A stretch of 19,252 nt of DNA from Limnovirga sp038203525 (GCA_038203525.1 JBBRDW010000087.1:1-19252); one strand, 5' to 3'. Shown: positions 7,758-16,600, counted from the stretch's first letter. The notes: generated from the letters alone by a model not told the origin. Numbers and translations: made by a program.

Positions 7758-9035
7758 CTAAAGGTGTATGTATTTTTTCCTGAAATAAAATGCAGCAATA
7801 ATAGTCCCGGCAATACCCACAACTGAAATGAATATTACGGCATCTGTAAAAAAGTTTGTCCACGAAAGATTTACAGCAAAAAATTCTTTAAAAAATAATA
7901 CCAGCACACTGCCAAGATAACCAAAGGCATCTGCTATGTACATGATAAAACCAATATTGCTTTTTACTTTATAAGTAGCGATCATCCTTTCAAAATACAA
8001 CGCATTAAAAGGAACATAGCTCAGGTATAAACCTGTACCAATCATCGTCATCCACCAGACTGGGTTTATATAATTACCAAGAAATAATAAAGTTGAAATA
8101 AGAGCCAGCGCATACCCACAAATGATGATGATATGGTTGATCATAAAAGCCCTTATATTATTCTTCACCAATATCAGTAAACTCATACACAGCAATACGA
8201 TCAGCGAAACATAGGTTTCTGTTTCGGTGAATATCGCAGCATTGTTTCCATAGCCAAGCTCGGTCCATAATTCATTGGAAAAATTATCGCGAAAATCTCT
8301 CAGTACCGTAAGCAAAACATAAGTAAGCACTATAACAATAATACCTGGCAAAAAAGTTTTAATGAAATTTTTCCGTTCTTCCCCGGTCATGGGTTTTCGC
8401 ACACTTCGCAAAGCAATATCCTGTTCTGTTGGCGGCGGTACATGGTTTAGCAGCCAGGTAAACAATATCATTGGAAGCACAAAAAAAGAGCCTGCGAAAA
8501 AAGGCATCCACATTTCACTTACCTGCCAGTTTATTATCAGCGATTTGCCCACACTCTTTACTACGCCCGATGAAAAAATAAAACTGATACTAAGCACTGC
8601 ACCCATAAATTCTGTGGCACGCCGCCCTTCTAAAAAACTAAAAACCAAACCCCAAACCATACCAAGCGGAAAGCCATTCAAAAATAAAAAGACGATGTTG
8701 TAAGGTGCAGGTGTAATTGCAAAAAGCAATAATGAAAGCCATGCGAGTAGAATAAGTTTTACAATAGTAACGGCCCGCTTCTCCCCTTTCATGCCCGAAA
8801 TAAATTTTATGCCGTAAAATTTACTTAACATATAACCAATTACCTGTGCCGTTACCAGCCACACTTTATAATCAATATTTAAAAATTCAATTCCGTTGAA
8901 ACCTGCTGCTGTAAAAGGTTTACGAAAAGCATACATACAGAAGTACACAGCAAAGGAACAAAGCGCAGCATAAACAGACAAAGCCCACATGGGCATGTTC
9001 TTTAATTTCTGCTGCAGCAATGTTGATGTAAGCAT
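7758..9035 (-). CDS. MFS transporter, DUF5690-like, probable cytoplasmic-membrane carrier for the phosphonate substrate
   Basis: 425 residues with about 12 hydrophobic segments. The start region (SVYAALCSFAVYFCMYAFRK, then PFTAAGF) and KFYGIKFISGMKGEKRA after the second helix match the Bacteroidota DUF5690 group of the major facilitator superfamily, whose N-terminus resembles GlpT/UhpC organophosphate antiporters (the MYAFRKPF element). GlpT/UhpT-type carriers take up organophosphates, which fits a role in moving phosphonates or their cleaved headgroups from periplasm to cytoplasm. The substrate is inferred from context. The gene is followed at 18 nt by the FAD oxidoreductase gene. Upstream it is separated from the HAD gene by a complete copy of the dispersed repeat, so it may have its own promoter in 9036-9080. 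Confidence 0.8.
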   Translation of the reverse strand: MLTSTLLQQKLKNMPMWALSVYAALCSFAVYFCMYAFRKPFTAAGFNGIEFLNIDYKVWLVTAQVIGYMLSKFYGIKFISGMKGEKRAVTIVKLILLAWLSLLLFAITPAPYNIVFLFLNGFPLGMVWGLVFSFLEGRRATEFMGAVLSISFIFSSGVVKSVGKSLIINWQVSEMWMPFFAGSFFVLPMILFTWLLNHVPPPTEQDIALRSVRKPMTGEERKNFIKTFLPGIIVIVLTYVLLTVLRDFRDNFSNELWTELGYGNNAAIFTETETYVSLIVLLCMSLLILVKNNIRAFMINHIIIICGYALALISTLLFLGNYINPVWWMTMIGTGLYLSYVPFNALYFERMIATYKVKSNIGFIMYIADAFGYLGSVLVLFFKEFFAVNLSWTNFFTDAVIFISVVGIAGTIIAAFYFRKKYIHL

Positions 9036-9080
9036 TTTTTGGTTTTCTTAAATTATAACAGCGCTTATATATTTTTTTGA

Positions 9081-9303
9081 GCCGGACTAAAGAATTTCTA
9101 TAGATCGTTCCTTGCAGCTTGCTCCGCCCAAGGCAGTGGTCGCACTCTTGTACTGCCGAACAAATATGAGCTTTGGGCTGCCGGCAATGAGCCTTTTTTT
9201 GTTTAAAGTGCTCTGTGCTTAAAACGCGCAGACTGCTCAATTATTTTCCGAACGTTCCAGTGTGCGACGCAAGAGGCGATGCTATGAAAAACTTTTGCCG
9301 GGC
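9081..9303. repeat. MITE-like inverted-repeat element, copy 2 (complete, 223 bp)
   Basis: The left arm is GCCGGACTAAAG, then TTTCTATAG.ATCGTTCCTTGC, then a GC-rich insert (AGCTTGCTCCGCCCAAGGCA), then GGTCGCACTCTTGTAC. The right arm is the inner box CTGCTCAATTAT, then CCGAACG, GTGTGCGACGCAAG, GGCGATGCTATGAAAA and CTTTTGCCGGGC. A T run precedes the left end. The left arm is the long-core variant and the right arm the short one. It ends 5 bp before the HAD stop triplet and fills most of the gap to the MFS gene, so it lies between two likely transcription units of the phosphonate locus and may act as a 3' stabiliser or terminator for the upstream one. Confidence 0.7.
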
Positions 9304-9308
9304 AAATA

Positions 9309-10001
9309 TTATTTTTCTAAAATGGCAATCAGTTCATTGAGATCATCAATAATAAAATCTGGCTTGTGGGGCACCAATTCTTCTTTTTTAAACGCGCCAG
9401 TTGTAACCGCAATTGAATAAAGGCAGCCAGCATTTTTGCCTTCATTAATATCAACTTCGGTGTCGCCGATTTTTATAACCTGCCGTGCATCGTCAATACC
9501 CGCAGCCTGCATCATTTTTTGAATCATAAAAGGTTGCGGCCTTCCGGCGGCAACCTCGTTGCTTGAAACAACATAATCAACTATTCCATTTTTTAACCAT
9601 CCAAGCCTTTCAATAATTACATCTGTTATATGGTTGGAGAAGCCTGTATCTAAACCAATTTTAACTTCCCGCTCTTTTAAATATGCAAATATTTCTTCAG
9701 CGTGTGGTAATGGCTGCAGGTTATTTGTGTTACTATAATATTCAACCATTAATGCTACAAATCGCTCATGTATATTATTAATATAATCTTCTGTAATCCT
9801 TGCCACATCTGGCTCGTACTCGTGCAGCATAATGCTGATGGCTTCTGGTTTTTTATAGCCCATCAAAGGGTTAATTTTTTCAACAGGCACTTCATAACCT
9901 TTTTCTTTCATGGCTGTTTTAAAAGCAATAGCAATTTCGCCATGATCTTTTACAGTAGTACCTGCAATATCAAAAACCACCAATTTAATTTTACTAGCCA
10001 T
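9309..10001 (-). CDS. Phosphonatase-like HAD hydrolase (PhnX-like, TIGR03351 type)
   Basis: 230 residues, HAD superfamily. Motif I is FDIAGTT (10-16): Asp11 is the nucleophile, and Ala13 replaces the acid/base aspartate, as in phosphonoacetaldehyde hydrolase (FDWAGTT). In the cap, MGYKKPEA (47-54) lines up with MGLLKIDH of Bacillus PhnX, so Lys51 matches the Schiff-base lysine (Lys53) while Ala54 stands where PhnX has His56. Motif II is around DTGFSNH (118-124), and motifs III/IV include GRPQPFMI (152-159) and KIGDTEVDINEG (176-187). PhnX hydrolyses phosphonoacetaldehyde to acetaldehyde and phosphate in the cytoplasm. The Lys and Ala signatures support a C-P hydrolase; the substituted His leaves room for a related substrate. 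It starts 1 nt after the HD gene stop and is clearly co-transcribed with it. Confidence 0.88.
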   Translation of the reverse strand: MASKIKLVVFDIAGTTVKDHGEIAIAFKTAMKEKGYEVPVEKINPLMGYKKPEAISIMLHEYEPDVARITEDYINNIHERFVALMVEYYSNTNNLQPLPHAEEIFAYLKEREVKIGLDTGFSNHITDVIIERLGWLKNGIVDYVVSSNEVAAGRPQPFMIQKMMQAAGIDDARQVIKIGDTEVDINEGKNAGCLYSIAVTTGAFKKEELVPHKPDFIIDDLNELIAILEK

Positions 10002-10002
10002 A

Positions 10003-10581
10003 TTAGTTTTGATCGTTTAAATATTCGGATATAAGATTGCGGAAATGGCTAAGGGGTAATAATACTGCGTCATAATTTTTAGCCAGTTCATCCCACAAAC
10101 GTACTTTAATAATGTCATCAAAAAATTTGTGCTGAACAAACAGGACTACTTCTCCCTCCGTCATAGGGCCGCCCTGCCATACCAATGTTTGCAAACTGGC
10201 TTCAGATAATTTTGCTTTATAGGTAGTATCTGTGGCAACGAGGTATCTTTTAGCAGCTACATGGTTTTCTACCATGGCGCATACGCGATCTGAAAAACCT
10301 TTTGAATGGAGAAAGGCTGCACCTATACCTTCGTGGTTAACAACACCGTAACTGCCCATTTCTTCTGTGTGCTGACCATGGCGAAGCAGGTGGCCAACAT
10401 CGTGCAGCAATGCGCCGAGAATCAGTTCCATATCGGCACCTTCACTCATTGCCTGCATGGCGCATTGTACCATATGCGATGTTTGAGATACGGGCTCACC
10501 ATCGTAATCTTCGTGCCCATATTTTTCGAATAACTGCATTATTTCGTTTGTGTTACTTTCTACATTTACTAAGCGGTTCAT
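10003..10581 (-). CDS. PhnZ-like HD-domain mixed-valent di-iron oxygenase (phosphonate-operon HD family)
   Basis: 192 residues. All recognisable PhnZ/TmpB active-site positions are present. HD ligands are His36, His60-Asp61 (ALLHDVGHL), His83 (NHEGIGA), His107 (ENHVAAKRYL) and Asp164 (RLWDELAK). The induced-fit pair Tyr26/Glu29 lies in YDGEPVSQ. The phosphonate-binding Lys111 and the family block S.ASLQTLVWQGGPM (126-140) also match. PhnZ oxidatively cleaves (R)-1-hydroxy-AEP to glycine and phosphate, and TmpB does the same on the trimethylated analogue; both need a 2-oxoglutarate dioxygenase partner, which is absent from this window. It lies 6 nt after the secreted hydrolase gene and 1 nt before the HAD gene, so the three form one operon. 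The substrate is inferred, but the enzyme class is well supported. Confidence 0.88.
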   Translation of the reverse strand: MNRLVNVESNTNEIMQLFEKYGHEDYDGEPVSQTSHMVQCAMQAMSEGADMELILGALLHDVGHLLRHGQHTEEMGSYGVVNHEGIGAAFLHSKGFSDRVCAMVENHVAAKRYLVATDTTYKAKLSEASLQTLVWQGGPMTEGEVVLFVQHKFFDDIIKVRLWDELAKNYDAVLLPLSHFRNLISEYLNDQN

Positions 10582-10587
10582 GCAATA

Positions 10588-11676
10588 TTATTTATTAAGA
10601 ATTGATTTAATAGGTTTCATTACGGGATGGTTTGGTTTAAAATCAAAACCCAGCAATGCGGCAAAAGTTGTAGCAAGCTGTCGCTGATAAAATTGCTGTC
10701 CGTCTTTTATTTCGCCTATTGGTTTTGTATCGGGGCCAATGGCTGCAATCCATATCTGGTCTGCATCTGCAATCTTTTCGCCATGCGATGTCCACTCTTC
10801 TTTTATTTTATCGCCGCGGCCATGGTCGCAGGTTATAATCAGCGTTGTTTTGTCTTTGTATTGAGGCATAGTCTGCAGGGTTTTCCACAGGTCTGCAATC
10901 ATTGCATCTTCTGCATGGGCGCTTTTTAAATACTGGTCATATAATCCGCCATGTGCAAAATCATCGGTTTCATCGAATGCGATATAGAGTACTTTGGGTT
11001 TAAATTCCTGAAGATAAGTTTTGGCTGCCAGATAGGTATTTACATCGAGCCGAACATCAATTGGCTGTGCCGCAAGAAACTGCATATCGTTTAGTAATTG
11101 AAAGGCCGGAGACTTAAATTTAAGCGTGTCAACACCGGCATTTACATAAATATTACTCCTCCATTTATTGAGTATATAAGGAAACACATCCCATGTACTA
11201 AATGCCGCAACATTTCCCGAATAATCTTTTTGTTTATTAATAAACTCCAGTACATTTTCATTCTTATTCAATACTTTATCGTTGGAGTTTACGGTAGTAT
11301 CCGGATAACCGGTAAATATTTCATTATAGCCCGGATACGAGAACCGGTAAGGGTTTGCTACGTTTACAAAACTGTTTGCATTGCGGTTACCATATAGCTG
11401 CCCGTGGTTTGAAACGGCACTCCATAGAAAAGGAAAAAGTTTTTCCCTGCGTTCATTTACATTATTGCCCCAGAAAGTTTTTGCAACATGTTCAGAGTCT
11501 TGTGTAAATTTTTTGTTCACCATAATAAGCGAATCTACACCACCAAAAACCTCCTGCCAGCGCATGCCATCGAGGGTTACAATAACAAGGTTCTCTGTTT
11601 TATTTTTTTGCGAAAATGAAGCAGATGTAATTAAGAAAAGTATTGTAAGCAGGCCATATGTTTTTAAATCTCTCAT
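10588..11676 (-). CDS. Exported alkaline-phosphatase-superfamily hydrolase (NPP/phosphonate-esterase-like)
   Basis: 362 residues with a signal peptide (1-22, hydrophobic GLLTILFLITSASFS). The metal site of the nucleotide pyrophosphatase-type alkaline-phosphatase superfamily is visible: Asp36 (TLDGMRW), candidate nucleophile Ser113 in SYPGYNEIFTG, Asp238 and His242 (DDFAH), Asp284-His285 (TCDHGRG) and His298 (TSHGE). Such enzymes hydrolyse phosphate or phosphonate mono- and diesters outside the cytoplasm. As first gene of the operon with the HD and HAD enzymes, it probably releases a small phosphonate, for example from a phosphonolipid or phosphonoglycan ester, in the periplasm. A phosphonoacetate-hydrolase-like activity is an alternative. 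A terminator and an inverted-repeat element separate it from susD, so it is likely to have its own transcript start or be read at a reduced level from the SusCD unit. Confidence 0.82.
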   Translation of the reverse strand: MRDLKTYGLLTILFLITSASFSQKNKTENLVIVTLDGMRWQEVFGGVDSLIMVNKKFTQDSEHVAKTFWGNNVNERREKLFPFLWSAVSNHGQLYGNRNANSFVNVANPYRFSYPGYNEIFTGYPDTTVNSNDKVLNKNENVLEFINKQKDYSGNVAAFSTWDVFPYILNKWRSNIYVNAGVDTLKFKSPAFQLLNDMQFLAAQPIDVRLDVNTYLAAKTYLQEFKPKVLYIAFDETDDFAHGGLYDQYLKSAHAEDAMIADLWKTLQTMPQYKDKTTLIITCDHGRGDKIKEEWTSHGEKIADADQIWIAAIGPDTKPIGEIKDGQQFYQRQLATTFAALLGFDFKPNHPVMKPIKSILNK

Positions 11677-11695
11677 ATTTATAAAAGTTTTTTTA

Positions 11696-11945
11696 GCCGG
11701 GCATTTGTACGTTGTGGCATCGCCTGTTGCGTCGCACTCTTGTGCGTTCGATAATTCTATTGAGCAAAGCGAAGATTAAATTGCGCGTTATTCTAAGACG
11801 CCACAAAGCAATCGCCTGTTATGTGGTTTATGCGATTTCTATGTTAAGCCAGGAGATTGCTTCGACGGCCTTGCAATGACGCACGATGTTATGTAGTACA
11901 AGAGTGCGACGCAAGGAACGATGAATAGCGAACAAAATGCCTGGC
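11696..11945. repeat. MITE-like inverted-repeat element, copy 3 (complete, 250 bp)
   Basis: The left end GCCGGGCATTTGT mirrors the right end ACAAAATGCCTGGC. The left arm has GTTGCGTCGCACTCTTGTGC (11727-11746) and the inner box ATTGAGCAA. The right arm has GTACAAGAGTGCGACGCAAG (11896-11915), then GAACGATGAATAGCG. A T run precedes the left end. The extra length compared with the other copies is due to a second repeat type in the middle (11793-11885). It occupies most of the gap between susD and the secreted hydrolase gene. Confidence 0.72.
11793..11885. repeat. GGAGATTGCTTCG/GCAATGACG-type intergenic repeat nested in copy 3
   Basis: GGAGATTGCTTCGACGG then CCTTGCAATGACG (11852-11881) is the widespread bacterial intergenic palindrome whose other strand reads CGTCATTGC...GAAGCAATCTCC. 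The left partner AAGCAATCGCCT (11806-11817) pairs with AGGAGATTGCTT (11851-11862) with one mismatch, giving a 12-bp stem. It sits inside the larger inverted-repeat element, so one repeat type appears to have entered the other. Confidence 0.6.
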
Positions 11946-12004
11946 CAACAATGTTTCTATTTAATATTAACAGCTTTTTATTTTTTACATAAAAACATAA
12001 AAGA

Positions 12005-12028
12005 GGCGAAGCTTTTTACAGCTTCGCC
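12005..12028 (-). terminator. Hairpin terminator after susD
   Basis: A perfect 9-bp stem GGCGAAGCT / AGCTTCGCC with a 6-nt loop. On the minus strand it is followed by the T-rich TCTTTTATGTTTTTATG. On the plus side a short T run also follows, so it could work in both directions. It begins 24 nt after the SusD stop codon and would end or attenuate the susCD transcript. Confidence 0.8.
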
Positions 12029-12051
12029 ATCTTTTTAGTTTTCCATAATAA

Positions 12052-13617
12052 TTATTTAATGAGCCACATTAATGCATTAATATCGTCGTTGCCACCGTAT
12101 TGGCTTCCCAAAGCTACACTAAGGTTTGCACCGTTTGCTGATATTTCGTTTGATGGGTACTGGAACCTTTTTGGTATTACACCTCCATTGCCTGACCCCG
12201 GACCTGTACTAAAAGTGGGAACACCTGTTCTGCGCCACTGGTAATAAGCCTGCCTGCCGGAGTTACGTGCATAAGCAAGATATTTCTGTAGCAGTATCTG
12301 GTTTAAACCATCGCTATTATTGCCTTTGTATTTTACAAGTGGCTGATTAAAATAATTTGTAAAGCTAAAAGGAACTGTGTAAGTAGTACCCGTACCATCT
12401 GCCTTTTGTAAATACACAGTATTGTCTCCATCTGTTATGCCGTAAAATGCCCACATGGCTTTTACCCCTTTTTGATACCATGCATCTGCATCGCCTGTAA
12501 CCCAGGCCCTGTTGATGGCTTCTGCTATGCAAAAACAAACTTCGGGATAGCTTAAAATAAGTGTAGGCTCCGCTGTAAATGTTGAATAAAAATGATGATA
12601 GTTGTAAAGAGATAGTTTGTCGGCACCTGATAAAGAGGCAAGTGTACTTACATCATCGCCGGAGTTGCCACCAACATAAGACTCGTAAGAGATATCGCTG
12701 AAACCGAGGCCACGTGCAGGTTCTGCAAATATCATGGCACGTATATCGTGCAACTGGCTAAGGTTATTGAGCAAAGTTGCTGCAATATTTAAACGGCCTG
12801 CATTATTTCCATAGTTCTCCGGATTATCAGGGTAAAAATTATACGTGCTGTTGTAGACATATTGCAGATTATCATCGTTACTTGTAAAAATTGGATACTG
12901 TGTTGGATTATTGAAGATTGTTGCAAACTGCTGTTTTACATTAAGGTCTGCATCGTCTGTACGTTTGCTTAATTCAATGAGCAAGCGAAGCTTATAAGAG
13001 TTTACTACTTTTTGCCATTGTATAAGTGCATCGCGGCTGCTTAATCCCGTACCGAGATAATAAAAATCTCCTGAAAATTCAAGAAACCCATTGTTTAGAA
13101 AACCGGAGAGCATGGTATTTGCAGAATCGAGCCAGAGAAGTGATTGCTTAAAAATATCTTTTTGTGTGTCGTATTTTGGAGCTGGATTTTCAATGCCCTG
13201 CAGTGCTTCGGTCATTGGAAGATCGCCTACTTTTTCGCTCATGTCAACAAATAAATAAGCACGGAAAAACAGGCCTAATGCATGGTAGGGATTATCATCA
13301 GAACCCGCCAGCCTTCGGGCTTCTGCTTCCATTGCCAAAACGTTTCTTAAGGTTCCATAGTTGAGACCTGCACTGCCGCTCCAATATTCATTGAGACCAT
13401 AATAATCGTAGTTTGAAACAATGAATTGACCATTTTTGTCTGCATCGCCGCCGGGGTAAACTACCAGGTCGTTTAATATGGTTGGCAAAACCAGGCTTGG
13501 CGGCACTTGTAATGGCAGGTTTCTATTTTGCGAATAATCTTCAAACTTTTTATTACAGCCTGTTGTAATAAAGATGGCTGCGAGTATAAGGATGATTTGA
13601 AATTTAATCAGTTTCAT
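12052..13617 (-). CDS. SusD-like outer-membrane substrate-binding lipoprotein (SusD-like_2 type)
   Basis: 521 residues. Lipoprotein signal peptide with lipobox ending ITTG-C, the acylated Cys being residue 21, followed by NKKFEDYSQ. The N-terminal NRNLPLQVPPSLVLPTILNDL and the helix-rich middle (ALGLFFRAYLFVDMSEKVGDLP, about 113-134) match the SusD/RagB fold, nearer the SusD-like_2 family than the starch SusD. The C-terminal region QAYYQWRRTGVPTF...RFQYPSNE is also characteristic. SusD proteins cap the SusC barrel on the cell surface and bind the ligand. It begins 49 nt after susC, so the two form the usual pair. Glycan-type SusD ligands are oligosaccharides, but no glycoside hydrolase or sugar-metabolism gene is present here; the adjacent phosphonate genes suggest a phosphonate-bearing ligand. 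Confidence 0.93.
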   Translation of the reverse strand: MKLIKFQIILILAAIFITTGCNKKFEDYSQNRNLPLQVPPSLVLPTILNDLVVYPGGDADKNGQFIVSNYDYYGLNEYWSGSAGLNYGTLRNVLAMEAEARRLAGSDDNPYHALGLFFRAYLFVDMSEKVGDLPMTEALQGIENPAPKYDTQKDIFKQSLLWLDSANTMLSGFLNNGFLEFSGDFYYLGTGLSSRDALIQWQKVVNSYKLRLLIELSKRTDDADLNVKQQFATIFNNPTQYPIFTSNDDNLQYVYNSTYNFYPDNPENYGNNAGRLNIAATLLNNLSQLHDIRAMIFAEPARGLGFSDISYESYVGGNSGDDVSTLASLSGADKLSLYNYHHFYSTFTAEPTLILSYPEVCFCIAEAINRAWVTGDADAWYQKGVKAMWAFYGITDGDNTVYLQKADGTGTTYTVPFSFTNYFNQPLVKYKGNNSDGLNQILLQKYLAYARNSGRQAYYQWRRTGVPTFSTGPGSGNGGVIPKRFQYPSNEISANGANLSVALGSQYGGNDDINALMWLIK

Positions 13618-13666
13618 ATAATTATTTTTTATTGCTTTTATTAATAGGCAAAAACAAGGATTTATT

Positions 13667-16600
13667 TTAGAATGTTACATTAACATTGATACCATAACTT
13701 CTTGTTGTAGGAGTTTGAAGGTTGTATTCTCTTTGTGAACCCCCAAAAATGGTTCGTCCGGGATATTGATCCACATCTATATCGCGAAACGCTTTTGGAA
13801 AGAAATACAGCAGGTTTCTGCCCACCAGAGAAATATCAACCTTAGTAACAAAAGACTTCTGTAGCATTTTTGCAGGCAATGAATAGGTAATAACTACTTC
13901 GCGCAATTTAGCATAGGTCTTGCTAATAACTGTATGCTGCGGATCGTTGTAGAAATTGCTAACATAACTCTGTACCCAGCTTGTAGCAGTAGTATTTTGG
14001 GTAAACTGAAGGTCTTTATAATTGGTAATTACACCGGTAACAGGATCAAATTCAATGTTGCCTGAACCACCAACTACCTGCACACCATCACTACCCAACA
14101 TCGGAGTTCCATCTGAGTTATAAGCACCATTGTAACGTTCATCGCCCCAATGTTGTGATTCGTATAAACGAGCTGCACCTATTGCACCTTCATTTGTATT
14201 GGCACCGCGGCCACCTTCTGTTAACTTACGCAATACACGGTCTTGTATTTTTCCGCCCACCATTCCATCAAACTGAAATGAAAAACTGAAAGATTTGTAT
14301 GAAAATTTATTGTTGATACCCCATGACCAAGCCGGGTCTGCATTACCAAGGTATTGATCTTTTGGTAGATAAACAGGGTAGCCAGATTCATCGTGTATCA
14401 CCTTTCCATCAGGTGTTAAAGCTTCAAAATAGCCAAAAAGTTTATCAACGCGGTCGCCAATACGATAAGGATATCCTGTTCCATTATCAACCTCCGTAAC
14501 ACCGCCTGCAAAACCTGTAAATACTTCTTTGTAAGTTGCCCAGTTTACCAAAACATCCCAGGTAAATCCAGTTTTTGATTGAATTGGCTTGCCATTCAAC
14601 GAAAGTTCGGCACCTGTTCTTTTTGTAGCGCCTCCATTTGTTGTGAAATAACTAAGTCCGCTTGTTTCAGAGATATACTGATTAGAAATGTTGGGGCCGT
14701 CTTTATATTCAAAATACGTAGCACTTAATCCTAAACGGTTATTGAGAAAACGTATGTCTAAACCAGCTTCGGAGTTACTCCTGGATGATGGTTTAATATT
14801 GGCATTTATAACATAGTTAGGGGAGTTTGCTTCTGTTTGATTATTATACCCGGGATAAGTTGCATATGGTGGAGTTGATAAGCCATAATTTGGGCCATCA
14901 TAAGGTGTGTAATAGTTATTACCATATCCCACAGGGTCATCTGTACCAAGGCTTTGAATGGCACTACCTGCATAAGCATCAGTGCCTCCGCCCTTCACAT
15001 TTGCATAACTACCTCTTACTTTAAGGAAAGTAATAGCTTTCGGAAATGTTATATAATCAGATAGTACTGTGCTTAAAGACACCGAAGGATAAAAAGCACT
15101 ATTACTTCCAACAGGCAATGCGGATGTTTTATCAACACGCCCTGTTGTTGAAATTGTAAAATATTTTTTATAAGTAAGATCTACTGAATAGTATGCACTC
15201 ATCATAAGCAGATTTGAGCCATAAGAAAATGCACGTATTGGTTTTAGTGTATTGGTAAAAGTATAAACATCCGGAACTATTAACTGGTCGGTACTGGTAT
15301 AGCTTGAAGTATATTTCATATTACGGGCTGTTCCTCCTGCAAATGCACTTAAAGAAAAACCGCTGTGTAAAAAATTATCCTTGTTAAAACTTACAAGCAA
15401 ATCAGTATTGTTTTCCCAAAGGTCGCGCCGGTCTTCGCGGTAATTACCATGGTTGTGTTCATCGCCATAAGGATGTGCTGAAAACGGAAGTTTTTCTGAT
15501 CTGAGTACATTATAAGTGGTAACATTCGAACGCAGCATTACATTAAGATTCTTATTAAACTTATAAGTGAATGCCGCCCAACCATACAGGTCATTTTTAT
15601 AATGGCCCCTTAACCATTCATAACTGCTGAAGTAGGGATTGTGATAACGCTTATACTCCGCAAAATTTGATTGCACACCTTCTTTACCCGGTTGCCAGTA
15701 ATTAACAATATTAGGATCTAAAACATTCCAGTCAGCGCCGGTCCAAATATCAATGTTATAAATGATACTGTTTGGGCCATAAACCGCATCAGGAATGTTA
15801 GGTGTAAACTGACGGTTATAGTTGATGTTTGCCTCTACCTTAAATTTATCAGTTACATCGTAACTGCCCATTACATTAAAATTGATGGTGTTCAATTGTG
15901 TATTGGGTGTAATGCCTGTCTGGTGAGTGTTTGACACAGACATGCGCAAACTTGACCGGTCACCAGCAGTTGAAAAATTAATATTATTCGTGGTTAACAA
16001 TCCCGCCTGTAAAAAATTTTGCAGGTTATCTTTTCCACGGGCAATCCATGGTGTTGGCTGTATGTGCCCTGTGTAGGTAGAACCATCAGCAAAAGTTGTT
16101 ACATAGTCTTTTGTTGGATCGTAAGCACCGTCATATTGTGGCAGCAACCTTCCGTCTAACAAAGGCCCCCATACGTCATAGTCCTTGTCATTAACACCAG
16201 ACCCTGTTCCATTGCTGTTGTAGTCGCCAAAAGCATATTGCTGATAGTCGCCTCCACCATAATCATTTTGAACTTTGGGTATTGCAATAAAACCTTTATT
16301 AACCTGGGTGCTGCTGTTTACTTCTAACGTAAAACCCTTATTATTTTTCTTACCTCTTTTAGTAGTAATTAATATTGCACCATTAATACCACGGCTGCCA
16401 TATAATGCAGCGGCCGTTGGTCCTTTTAAAACAGTATAGGTTTCAATATCATCCGGGCTTATATTCCAGGTATCAGAGTTTATAGGAATACCATCTACAA
16501 TATAAAAATTTAGAGGCGAACCACGAAGCAACACAGTGGGAGCAGCAAGCAACTCCTGATTAATACCCACATTTAAACCGGCAACCTTACCAACTAAACC

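Noticed and set aside
8362..8703. Plus-strand 113-codon ORF inside the MFS gene
   Set aside because: Antisense shadow of a protein with clear family landmarks.
8920..9240. Minus-strand 106-codon ORF overlapping the MFS start and the repeat element
   Set aside because: Another frame of the MFS N-terminus joined to repeat DNA; the Cys/His-rich tail is not protein-like.
11381..11779. Plus-strand 132-codon ORF
   Set aside because: Antisense to the start of the secreted hydrolase gene and extends into the inverted-repeat element; no family match.
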